Shown piece by piece: positions 15,525 to 22,211 of a stretch of DNA of 35,583 nt. Made by a program: the position numbers and the translations under genes. This DNA comes from Actinomycetota bacterium (GTDB taxonomy: Bacteria; Actinomycetota; Thermoleophilia; Gaiellales; Gaiellaceae), in NCBI GenBank assembly GCA_013695385.1, contig JACDAN010000175.1, forward strand, positions 1 through 35,583, given 5' to 3'. The notes beneath the pieces are model-generated. The model worked only from the letters and a program-made list of their open reading frames with translations, made no database searches and was not told where the DNA came from. Within the stretch, counting starts at the first letter, position 1. Each line of letters opens with the position of its first letter.

Positions 15525-15589
15525 ACGTCCTTCTAGGTCCACGACCCGGCCGTTTTTTAAGGAACGCCGGGCCACACGTCCCCCTAGGT
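15525..15589. repeat. Short direct repeats flanking a hairpin between two broken genes
   Basis: ACGTCCTTCTAGGT (15525-15538) and ACGTCCCCCTAGGT (15576-15589) match at 12 of 14 positions. Between them CCCGGC/GCCGGG arms (15545-15550 and 15566-15571) surround a T6 run. This may be a deletion or insertion scar at the boundary of two damaged genes; the hairpin could terminate transcription. Confidence 0.35.
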
Positions 15590-16073
15590 TTTCGCGAAAA
15601 AAAGCGAGCCGTTCGAACCCGCGTTCCGGCTGACGATCGACGAGCAGGGGTGGCTCGTGCTGTTCGCGGCGGACGACGATGAGATCGCATTCGAGCACGA
15701 GGACGGTCGATTCCTAGCCTTCACGCGCGTCTCGCGCGTCGTCGACCCGAAGACAAACAAGGACGTCCCGGTGCCGAAGGACCTCGCGCAGTGGCTGCGC
15801 AAGCATCCGGCGCTCCAGCCGACGCGGGCCGCATCCGTCACCGTCGGCGGCGCGAGGGGGAAGCGTATCGACGCCGCGCCGACGCGGAGCGAGACGGACA
15901 TCTTTTGGTACCCGACGGGAGCGATGCACGCCAACCCTGATGTCCGCTGGCGAATCATCGTCCTCGACGCCGGCGGAACGCCGCTGACAATCGTTATCGG
16001 GGCGCCTAAGGTGTCGTTCGACCGGGCCCTCGGGAAGACCCGACCGCTGCTCGCGAGCATCAAGTTCGACTAA
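15588..16073 (+). pseudogene. 5'-truncated hypothetical (exported-type) protein
   Basis: The frame is open from a TAG at 15585-15587 to the stop at 16071-16073, and clearly coding throughout: EPFEPAFRLTIDEQGWLVLF, then GRFLAFTRVSRVVDP, VPVPKDLAQWLRKHPAL and ASVTVGGARGKRIDA. No ATG, GTG or TTG exists before GTG 15657, which would cut off the conserved first strand, so the true 5' end seems lost. Related actinobacterial proteins, as I remember them, carry a signal peptide or lipobox before this region. It begins right after a short repeat scar. The function is unknown; a lipoprotein-like binding domain is a guess. Confidence 0.5.
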
Positions 16074-16459
16074 CCCGAGCGCACACTGGCTCACGTGGAA
16101 CTCGACGCGACGAGAAAACGCTGACTTGCGGGTTTTGCAGAGCCCTCTGACGGACTCGAACCGTCGACACCCAAGCGCGGGTCACCGCGGCCACGAAAAT
16201 CCCGCAAGTGGGACGATTCGTCCGAGAACGAAGACCGCGTGTGCGCGCGTGGCCGCGCTTGCGTTCCCTCAGTGTTCCCTCGGACGTGCGCGCGGCTGGA
16301 TGCGGCGCTTCGAACGAGAGCACGCTCGCACAGGCGACCTTCCTATCGTTGGACGCTGATCTGGGCCGAGTTAAAACACTTGAGGCTTGAGCCGCAAAAC
16401 CATCCCGGCCGCGGGGCCGACCGAGTCTCTCGCCGCCGAAAGTTGTGGGCTGACGTCTT
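16074..16459. other. Gene-free stretch holding a tRNA-like inverted repeat
   Basis: No convincing coding sequence in 386 bp. The only structure I see is the 86-bp inverted repeat at 16124-16209. The short plus-strand frame across it (containing LTDSNRRHP) is the familiar spurious translation of a tRNA T arm. Confidence 0.6.
16124..16209 (-). repeat. Cloverleaf-like inverted repeat with a canonical T arm
   Basis: Outer arms 16124-16136 and 16196-16209 pair over 13 bp with a single bulge (ACTTGCGGG-TTTT against AAAA-T-CCCGCAAGT). Inside are two perfect hairpins: on the minus strand GACGG-TTCGAGT-CCGTC (16165-16149), a textbook tRNA T arm, and CGCGG-TGAC-CCGCG (16189-16176). No D or anticodon arm completes a tRNA. 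It may be a tRNA-derived attachment-site remnant, a structured RNA or a miniature mobile repeat. Confidence 0.6.
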
Positions 16460-16735
16460 CTAGTAGGTGGCCTGGTCTGCGGTTTCGATGATGGTGGGCG
16501 GGGTCTTGACGGTGGAGTTGTTGAGGGCGCCTGAATCGAGTAGTTGCTGGCGGACTTTCTTCGCGTCTTCGACGGACCTGTATTCGGTGCGGATGAAGAC
16601 GTCGTTGGGGTTCTCGACGTTGCGGGAGACGGTGTGTCCCGTGGCGATGCCTTTACGGCCGCCTGGGTCGGAGTCGAACAGTTTCTTCCATTCGTCGTAG
16701 TCGGCTACTTCGAGGTTTAGAACCATTGCGACCAT
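16460..16735 (-). CDS. Small ABM-like/cyclase-like hypothetical protein
   Basis: A 91-residue protein starting at ATG 16735 with GAGAGG 6 nt upstream. The N-terminal pattern MVAMVLNLEVADYDEWKKLF and the later strand VFIRTEYRSVEDAKKVRQQL are those of a ferredoxin-like alpha-beta fold, as in small monooxygenase-like or cyclase-like proteins. No catalytic motif is recognisable. The gene stands alone, with a 162-bp spacer to the PIN gene. Codon use is somewhat less GC3-rich than its neighbours, in keeping with a mobile location. Confidence 0.65.
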   Translation of the reverse strand: MVAMVLNLEVADYDEWKKLFDSDPGGRKGIATGHTVSRNVENPNDVFIRTEYRSVEDAKKVRQQLLDSGALNNSTVKTPPTIIETADQATY

Positions 16736-16897
16736 GCCGCTCCTCTCGTGAGCCCGTGACGATACGCACGGGGGGTCTTGGAGAACTTGTCCGCGATCAT
16801 CGTCGACCCACGTCCTGCGCGCAAGACGACTTGCAGCGATCGGGCGTCACTCACGAACACTGGCCCAGGCGAGGCGGTTCGTGCCCACCCCCGCCGA

Positions 16898-17299
16898 TCA
16901 GGTCGTGCGCAGCGCGTCGATCGTCGCCGTCTTGACGAGGCCGGAGACCGCCCGTGCCAGATCGCTATTGGACGTGACGAAGACGTCGGCCCGTAGCTGC
17001 GTCAGCGCAACGAACTCAGCGTCGAACGTTGTCTCCCACCCCAGCTGATCCGCGACCTTCCACGCCTTGCGCTGGAGCACCTTGTCGCCGAGGAAGCGAA
17101 CCTTGAGCGAGTTGATCCGCGTTACCCGCTCGAGCCCCTTTGCGGCCGAGATCTCACCCCGGCGGGCCGCTCCGTAGAGCGCCGCCAGCGCCTGCGAGCG
17201 GACCAGTGTCGGCGCGACGAGCTTGTGCTCGGCGGCGACCTCGATCTCGCCGGCGGCAATCCGGAGCAGCGTCTCGCAGTCGATGACGAACCGGGTCAA
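16898..17299 (-). CDS. PIN-domain protein (VapC-like ribonuclease)
   Basis: A 133-residue single PIN domain. Visible acidic positions: Asp in FVIDCETLL (residue 7), Asp in TTFDAEFVALTQL and Asp in FVTSNSDLARAV. Where many VapC proteins have the second acidic residue, this one reads LVRSQALAALY with Gln, a variant I associate with one actinobacterial subfamily. PIN proteins of this size cut RNA as toxins. No AbrB-, Phd- or RHH-type antitoxin is adjacent; instead a 69-residue zinc-ribbon gene lies 11 bp upstream and is co-directional, making it the obvious candidate partner. Confidence 0.8.
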   Translation of the reverse strand: MTRFVIDCETLLRIAAGEIEVAAEHKLVAPTLVRSQALAALYGAARRGEISAAKGLERVTRINSLKVRFLGDKVLQRKAWKVADQLGWETTFDAEFVALTQLRADVFVTSNSDLARAVSGLVKTATIDALRTT

Positions 17300-17310
17300 C
17301 TCCGAGGACG

Positions 17311-17520
17311 CTACACGCGCGTTTGGCCGGATCGCCGCGTTTCCTCAGGTGACATTCCCGGGTTGAACTCCCGGTCGTCGCACTCTGGGCAGTAGACCGC
17401 CACCTCGCCGAGATCGGCGAACCGAAGCGACCAGCATTCACCCGGAAGCGGGCCTCGGCCGCACTCGGTACAAGCGACTTCGACAAGCGATTCGGACACA
17501 GGTACGGGTCTCCCGGTCAC
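17311..17520 (-). CDS. Small zinc-ribbon protein upstream of a PIN gene
   Basis: A 69-residue protein with two CxxC knuckles, ACTECGRG (about 17-24) and YCPECDDREF (about 43-52), 24 residues apart: a four-Cys zinc ribbon. Between them is GECWSLRFADLGEVAV. The start is GTG 17520. The gene precedes the PIN gene by 11 bp on the same strand, so they are likely one operon. A truncated copy of this ribbon lies at 19300-19398, again next to a PIN gene (VapC). It may be an antitoxin or regulator; that idea rests on position only. Confidence 0.6.
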   Translation of the reverse strand: MTGRPVPVSESLVEVACTECGRGPLPGECWSLRFADLGEVAVYCPECDDREFNPGMSPEETRRSGQTRV

Positions 17521-17606
17521 GAGCGCTCTAGCGGCGTTTTTTCTGCCCGCTTGTGCGATTCGTACACAACTTTACTTCTGCACCCGCCGCTGACCCGACG
17601 AATGCC

Positions 17607-18563
17607 CTAATCCTTCTCCGGAACCTGTAGCTCCTGCTCCGCCGGCTCGCCCTTGCGGAGCTCCCGGCTTCGCTCGGTTTCGGCGTTCACCTCGGCGCCG
17701 AAAAGGAGCGCGAGACCGCTGATCCAGAGCCACGTCAGCATGATGATCACGGCCGCGAGCGACCCCCACGCCTTGTTGTAGGAGGAGAACTGACCCACGT
17801 AGAGCGCGAACAGGCCGGACGCGACGAGCCAGACGACGACGCTGATCGTCGTCCCGACCGTGAGAAAGCCCCAGCGCGGATGATCGACATTCGGCCCGAG
17901 GTAGAGGACCGTCGCGAAGGCGAGCAGGAGCCCGACGATCAGGATGGGCCACTGCGCCGTCCACCAGAGCCAGTCGATCATGTCCTCGAGGCCGACGGCC
18001 GACCCGATCCACCCTGAAACGTGGGGGCCGAGGACGAGGAGCCCGAACGCGAGGACGAAGGCGACGAGCAGCAGCGTCACCATCGCGAGCGCGGTCAGGC
18101 GTCGCTTCACGAACCCCCGTGTCTCCTCGCGGTCGTAGGCGGCGTTGAGCGCCCACATGAGTGTGTCCATGGCGCCGGTGATCGTCCAGAGGGCTAGCAA
18201 CGACCCGACCACGACCATCGCGATCCCGGAGTTCGCCTGCGACTCGACGACGCGCTGCAACGTCTGCCGGATCAGCGTCAGCGCCTCCTCCGGCGCGACG
18301 CCCTCGAGCCGCTGCACGATCCGCGTGATCAGATCGTCGTCGGCGACCAGGTTGAAGACGCCGACGGCGGCGAGGAAGACGGCCGGGATCGCCAGGAACG
18401 CGTAGTACGCGAGGGCGGCGGCCAGGTTGGTGATGTGGTCTTCGAGGGAGGACTTGCCGGCGCGGGTCAAGATGGCGCGGTAGTCGCGGGCGGAGAGGTC
18501 TGTAGGCGCCGGTTCGGCCAGCTTCGGCTCCGCACGCTCCGGCTGCGACTCGGTCATCGACAT
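17607..18563 (-). CDS. YihY/BrkB-family inner membrane protein
   Basis: A 318-residue protein with six to seven membrane helices and family motifs: AAALAYYAFLAIPAVFLA in the first helix region, the central WTITGAMDTLMWALNAAYD, RRLTALAMVTLLLVAFVLAF, LYLGPNVDHPRWGFLTVG and the terminal YNKAWGSLAAVIIMLTWLWI with GLALLFGAEVNAE. The family was once annotated as ribonuclease BN; its role is not settled, possibly envelope transport. Both termini are charged and cytoplasmic. GCGGA precedes the ATG. It is unusual cargo for a small element: it looks like an ordinary chromosomal gene and may be an accessory gene picked up by the element. Confidence 0.9.
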   Translation of the reverse strand: MSMTESQPERAEPKLAEPAPTDLSARDYRAILTRAGKSSLEDHITNLAAALAYYAFLAIPAVFLAAVGVFNLVADDDLITRIVQRLEGVAPEEALTLIRQTLQRVVESQANSGIAMVVVGSLLALWTITGAMDTLMWALNAAYDREETRGFVKRRLTALAMVTLLLVAFVLAFGLLVLGPHVSGWIGSAVGLEDMIDWLWWTAQWPILIVGLLLAFATVLYLGPNVDHPRWGFLTVGTTISVVVWLVASGLFALYVGQFSSYNKAWGSLAAVIIMLTWLWISGLALLFGAEVNAETERSRELRKGEPAEQELQVPEKD

Positions 18564-18863
18564 TCCGCTTCTTGTCTTGCCCAGAACGTGCGTTAGCTAA
18601 CGGCACGAGAAGGGGGCGCCCAGCGGACGCACCTTCTCTCGTCGTCAGAGGACGGTCAAGCGCACGCGGAGCGTGTTGCTCTGGGCGGCCAGGTAGCCTC
18701 CCTTCCGTCTCCAGCTGGGACCGAACGCAGGATGAGGCGTGTACCGCTGCCGCAGCGAGGCACCGCTGGGAGGCGCGCAAGCGCCTATCTCCTTCAGCGA
18801 CAAGCTGGACTTATCAGTGGGTTCGCCATATCGTCGTCGGCACCGACAGAAGGAGGAGTAGCG
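18564..18863. other. 300-bp intergenic stretch without a supported gene
   Basis: Only frames that shadow each other are present. A long imperfect hairpin, ACGAGAAGG pairing with CCTTCTCTCGT at 18603-18644, lies close to the yihY start side. The right end holds the strong AGGAGG ribosome binding site (about 18851-18856) of the next gene. Confidence 0.5.
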
Positions 18864-19289
18864 ATGCCGTTCATGCAACTCGCCAATGCCCAGGAGGTCG
18901 AGGTCGTCGTCGACGGCCCCGGAGACGTGAACCGTCTTTACCTCTGTAAAGGTCTCGCGCAGGGCAGCACCTCGGTCAACGTCCAGCCGGGCCAGGGTGA
19001 CACTGTGACCGACACCTGGCAGTTTCACATCGGGCCCCAGCTCGACGCCAACAAGTTTCGCCGTGCGATCGCCATAATGTCGTTCGCGGGCCTGCAGGAG
19101 CAGGATCCGGGCGCCGCGTGGATTTCTTACTACCTCCAGATGTTCGGGGCAGATTTCGACGATGACAACGGCAAGGTCAAGGTCAGCGTCACGAACTCGC
19201 TAAGTATGTCCAACTCGACCCCGACCGCTTGGGCGTCCAGCGCCATCACGCAGCTCGCGTACGACATCACGATTCTCGCCGCGGTGTAA
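18864..19289 (+). CDS. Hypothetical 141-residue protein
   Basis: ATG 18864 is preceded by AGGAGG at 8 nt, so this start is firm. No signal peptide or membrane helix is evident. The protein looks all-beta: LANAQEVEVVVDGPGDVNRL, then VTDTWQFHIGPQLDANKFRR, a helix and a terminal strand-rich stretch NGKVKVSVTNSLSMSNS ending ITQLAYDITILAAV. It has one cysteine (LYLCKG). I do not recognise the family. It lies between the BrkB gene and the VapBC pair, transcribed in the opposite direction to both. Confidence 0.75.
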   Translation: MPFMQLANAQEVEVVVDGPGDVNRLYLCKGLAQGSTSVNVQPGQGDTVTDTWQFHIGPQLDANKFRRAIAIMSFAGLQEQDPGAAWISYYLQMFGADFDDDNGKVKVSVTNSLSMSNSTPTAWASSAITQLAYDITILAAV

Positions 19290-19299
19290 GCGCTCCGCC

Positions 19300-19398
19300 G
19301 AACTCCCGCTCGTCGCACTCGGGGCAGTAGACAGCCACCTCGCCGAGATCGGCGAACCGGAGCGTCCAGCGCTCACCGGGAAGCGGACGCCGACCGCA
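19300..19398 (-). pseudogene. Truncated second copy of the zinc ribbon
   Basis: On the minus strand this reads CGRRPLPGERWTLRFADLGE then VAVYCPECDEREF, nearly identical to the second half of the 17311-17520 protein. The first CxxC knuckle is reduced to a single Cys (preceded by PSAH), the middle Cys has become Arg, and no start codon precedes it. It sits between the hypothetical gene and vapC. A duplicated and decayed cassette is the simplest reading. Confidence 0.65.
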
Positions 19399-19440
19399 GT
19401 GCGCGGAGGGTCCAATCGGACTGCCGTCCCAGGCCGGTGC

Positions 19441-19854
19441 TCAGGAGCGAATCGAGTAGATCTGGACGCCATCGATGACGCTCTCGAGCTCAGACCATGC
19501 ACGGTCCGCAGTCATCACGGGAAGCCCAAGCCGCATCCCGAGGGCTAGACAGGCGCGATCACCAAGACTGAGACCGCGGTCCTTCGTTGGGGGGCGCAGC
19601 TCGGCAATCGCGATCGCATCGTCGGTCGTCAGCGGCTCGACCTCGAGAAGGCCCCCGAGGATGCCTCGCGCTTCTAGCTCCCCGATGACCTGACGGGGAT
19701 CCGCTCCGTGGAGGGCGACCGTCGAAAGAGCCTCCGCAAGGTTTACGGTGCCGATCGTCCCGGTCTGCGCGAGCGCCTCTTCAACTTCAGAGCCTCCGTC
19801 CTCGTCTTGCAGGTATGCGAGAAGGCCGGACGCGTCGAGAACGAAGGTGCTCAA
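19441..19854 (-). CDS. vapC: VapC-type PIN toxin
   Basis: A 137-residue PIN ribonuclease. The acidic set is complete: Asp in FVLDASGLLAYL (about residue 7), Glu in TVNLAEALS, Asp in SLGDRACLALGM and Asp in PVMTADRAW. It should cleave RNA, often tRNA, when released from its antitoxin. The ATG overlaps the antitoxin stop (ATGA at 19851-19854), the standard coupled arrangement. The pair probably stabilises the integrated element. A zinc-ribbon remnant lies directly downstream. Confidence 0.9.
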   Translation of the reverse strand: MSTFVLDASGLLAYLQDEDGGSEVEEALAQTGTIGTVNLAEALSTVALHGADPRQVIGELEARGILGGLLEVEPLTTDDAIAIAELRPPTKDRGLSLGDRACLALGMRLGLPVMTADRAWSELESVIDGVQIYSIRS

Positions 19855-20132
19855 CTGCGTGCGAGCTGGACTGCGTCCTCGCGTTCGGCTTCTGCGCGGC
19901 GATCCTGTATGAGCTCACCTGCGAGATCAACCTCAGACGCGAGATCACGGAGTAGGCCGCGCCCGGACCGTGCAACGTCGACCGCTTTCCGAAGCTGAAC
20001 GGTGTCGTTGTCTCCTTCAACATCGAGGACAAGGACACCGCCTTGATCAACATCGAGGCAGCGGCGCACCCCCGCTGGCAAGACGAAACGACCTCGCTCG
20101 TCCACCTGAACCTTGTAGCGCTTATTGGGCAT
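19851..20132 (-). CDS. vapB: VapB-type (AbrB/MazE fold) antitoxin
   Basis: A 93-residue protein. Residues about 1-50 form the SpoVT/AbrB swapped-hairpin DNA-binding domain: YKVQVDERGRFVLPAGVRR, then DVDQGGVLVLDVEGDNDTVQ. The acidic C-terminal helix (EVDLAGELIQDRRAEAERED) is the expected toxin-binding part. It should neutralise the downstream PIN toxin and repress the operon. The upstream region is distinctly AT-rich with repeated CCACA units, which may be its operator. Confidence 0.88.
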   Translation of the reverse strand: MPNKRYKVQVDERGRFVLPAGVRRCLDVDQGGVLVLDVEGDNDTVQLRKAVDVARSGRGLLRDLASEVDLAGELIQDRRAEAEREDAVQLARS

Positions 20133-20140
20133 ATCTCAAC

Positions 20141-20228
20141 TATGCCACATTTCCACATATCCCACAAGTCACGCTTTTGGGTGATATCTGTCTTCCCTTG
20201 TTTGTGAGTATCCCACGCGTCCCACAAC
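20141..20228. promoter_or_regulatory. AT-rich vapBC upstream region with repeated CCACA units
   Basis: Spaced units TATGCCACAT (20141-20150), TTCCACATAT (20151-20160), ATATCCCACAAG (20157-20168), AGTATCCCACGCG (20208-20220) and GTCCCACAAC (20219-20228). The stretch is much less GC-rich than anything around it. It is the natural place for the vapBC promoter and the AbrB-fold antitoxin's binding sites; binding is inferred. Confidence 0.45.
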
Positions 20229-20259
20229 CAATGTCGTCCCCACCGGCCTTCCACAGGTG

Positions 20260-20484
20260 CTACCGAACTCGCGTGCGCCCGTCGTGAGTGGAGTCTTCGA
20301 GCAGCGCCAAGTAGTCGCGAACACGGATCACTGGCCGGCTGTAGCCAGGGAGAGCGACCACCGGGCAGGCGCGGAGGACGGCGTCGATAGCGCGCCGCTC
20401 GAGGCCGAGCTCGCGCAGGCGGCTTCGGTTGAGCAACGCGTCGGGGTTGGCGAGCAGCTCGGCGGCTGACGGGCGGACGCTCAT
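20260..20484 (-). CDS. Excisionase-like small DNA-binding protein
   Basis: A 74-residue protein with a helix-turn-helix-like start (LLNRSRLRELGLERRAIDAV) followed by CPVVALPGYSRPVIRVRDYL, the helix-turn-helix plus wing pattern of Xis/AlpA-type proteins. The ATG overlaps the end of the RepA-like frame (20481-20484), suggesting coupled translation. In comparable elements such a gene accompanies a RepA-like ATPase and a tyrosine integrase. It probably controls excision or transcription; this is inferred from size, fold pattern and neighbours. Confidence 0.6.
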   Translation of the reverse strand: MSVRPSAAELLANPDALLNRSRLRELGLERRAIDAVLRACPVVALPGYSRPVIRVRDYLALLEDSTHDGRTRVR

Positions 20485-21680
20485 GTCGTCGGTGGGGTGT
20501 CGTGGGGGTTGACGACACCCGGAGCAGCCACAGTCGCGGTGTCGGGGGTGGGTGTCGTCATGGTGTCTCCCCTATAAGGGGACGACACCACGACACCCAC
20601 CTCCTCCGTTTCACCGGAAGCGCAGAAAAGTGGGGCGGTGTCGTCGGTGTCGTATGAGGCTGACGACACCCGCCAGCACTTCGCCGAGGGCTGCCTTCCG
20701 GACGGTCCAATGCGATGCTCGAGCAGGCCCTCGACCGTGAGCGCGTCGAGCATCGGCCGAATCGTCTTCGGGTCGGCGCCGATGCCGCCGTCCCCTTCCT
20801 TGCGCCGCAGTTCCGTCAGCGTTCGCCACTCGCCGTCGGCGAGCACGGCAAGGAGCTCGGCGCGAATGTCCCGCGTCTTGCCGTCGTTCGAGCCTTGTAG
20901 TAGGGGTCGAAGACGACGACCGAGAAGCCGCCGTCGACGGATCACTTGCTCGACTGCGGCAAGCTGCGCGTCGTCGGAGTCGAGCGAGAGGCCGTCGGGC
21001 ACGAGCGAGTAGCCGATCGCCTCCGACTGCTCGAGCCCTGCCTCGCGGAGCATCCGCTTCGCGTCGGCCTGCGACTGCTCGAGGTCGACGACGAGCGCCC
21101 TGATCTCGCCGGCGCCGTGCCAGTCGAGAAACTCGTTTCCCTGGACGCTCGCGGCGAGCAGGCGGGAGATCAGCGTCGACTTGCCTGCCCCGGTGTGGCC
21201 GAGCACGATCGTGCGAGCCGAGCGGACGATCAGCGGGCCAAGCAGCTCGTCGCCGTGCTCGGGATCGGGAAGCGCGCAAAGCTGACGGGCCGTCAGAACC
21301 TGGAAGATGGGCTCGGCGCCGCGCGCTTCGCGTACGAGCTTCGCGGGTCGCGGCGGTAGCCGCTCTCTCGGTCGAAGAGCAGTCCCCACGCTTCGCCGAC
21401 GGGCAGGCGGCCGGCCCGATCTTTGAGGAACCGCAGCCGGGAGTAGCCGTCGGAGACGCGCTCGACCGCGACGATGATCTCGGCGCCGCGTACGGCTGCG
21501 CCTGAGCCAGCCAGGTCGTGGACCGTCAGCGCCGGTTGCACGCCGACGGGAGGCTTGCGCGGGTGGGCGCCGAGCACGAGCGCGAACTCGTGGCGGGCCC
21601 GGAGGCCGTCGAGCCGGCGCATCAGGTCGTCGATCTGGCGCTCGGCGTTCGCATCCTCGGCGCGGTGAAGGAAAGGGCTG
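20481..21680 (-). pseudogene. RepA-like AAA ATPase gene with two blocks swapped and frames broken
   Basis: Reading leftwards on the minus strand, three pieces of one ATPase occur in the wrong order. First (about 21680-21350) comes a middle block: HRAEDANAERQIDDLMRRLD, FALVLGAHPRKPP, LTVHDLAGSGAAVRGAEIIV. Then (about 21348-20895) the N-terminal block with Walker A GHTGAGKST, DLEQS and, after a one-base shift, Walker B SVVVFDPYYKA. Then (about 20890-20481) a C-terminal winged-helix block, ADGEWRTLTELRRK to MLDALTVEGLLEHRI. In the family the order is N, middle, C; here it is middle, N, C. It would not yield an active enzyme as it stands. RepA/AAA_25 proteins help initiate replication of plasmids and integrative elements. 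Confidence 0.65.
20484..20670. repeat. Eleven GGTGTCGT-type repeats in both orientations (iteron or operator cluster)
   Basis: Units of GGTGTCGT or close variants occur at 20484, 20496, 20538, 20551, 20562, 20637 and 20646 on plus, and as ACGACACC-type on minus at 20511, 20581, 20590 and 20662. At the centre, 20561-20590 is an imperfect palindrome: TGGTGTC and GACACCA flank CCCCTATAAGGGG. The cluster covers the 3' end of the RepA-like frame and the upstream region of the excisionase-like gene. Candidate replication origin iterons or a regulator-binding array. Confidence 0.6.
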
Positions 21681-21707
21681 CGCTGGCCGTTGCCGGCGGA
21701 GAAGGCC

Positions 21708-22211
21708 GTGCGTGTCTGGGGTCTAGATCATTGGCCGTACACCGTCGACGTCGAGTTTGTGCAGGGTGACGGTGGCCCAGTTGCCACCGGGGTTCTGATC
21801 CGGCGGAACTTCGCTTACGACGAGCAGCAGGGCTTCGCCGACGGCTTGGAGCTCGTACCCGTTTCGGGCCGCGATGTACGGCGGATGCCGCTAGACAGGG
21901 TGATCGCGGCTGCGCTTGCCGCCGTCAGCGAGCCGTCTTCGGCCGAGGGCTGGGCCGGCCGTGTGGGGAAGGCAATCACCCCTCGCGGCTTGCCGGAGCG
22001 CGGCCGCTCGAGCAAGTTCTACGCCCAGATCGCCAACCTCTACCGGGAGCTGGCGCAGCGCGATGTCGCTTCCCCCGTCCAGGAAATCGCGCGGCGCAAG
22101 GGTGTTCCGCCGAACCGCGTACACCAGTGGGTGCATCGCGCCCGGGAGATGGGATTCCTCGAGCCGTCCGCGCGGAGTCGCCAGAGGAAGGGGCGGAACG
22201 GTGGCGAGTAG
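21708..22211 (+). CDS. Hypothetical element protein with C-terminal HTH, upstream of integrase
   Basis: A 167-residue protein; I set the start at GTG 21708, preceded by GGAGAAG, rather than TTG 21690. The N-terminal half is beta-rich (VWGLDHWPYTVDVEFVQGD). The C-terminal about 55 residues look like a helix-turn-helix: FYAQIANLYRELAQRD, then VQEIARRKGVPPNRVHQWVH with RAREMGFLEPS. A factor of this type often sits directly before the integrase in actinobacterial elements and may act in excision or regulation. It overlaps the integrase start by 11 bp, so the two are probably co-translated. It is divergent from the RepA-like gene. Confidence 0.65.
   Translation: MRVWGLDHWPYTVDVEFVQGDGGPVATGVLIRRNFAYDEQQGFADGLELVPVSGRDVRRMPLDRVIAAALAAVSEPSSAEGWAGRVGKAITPRGLPERGRSSKFYAQIANLYRELAQRDVASPVQEIARRKGVPPNRVHQWVHRAREMGFLEPSARSRQRKGRNGGE

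Noticed and set aside
17521-17606. Terminator (T6 after a short stem)
   Set aside because: The T run is on the plus strand, where no upstream plus-strand gene exists; the stem is only 4 bp.
20484-20670. CRISPR array
   Set aside because: Repeats are only 8-10 bp, in both orientations and irregularly spaced; no cas genes in the window.
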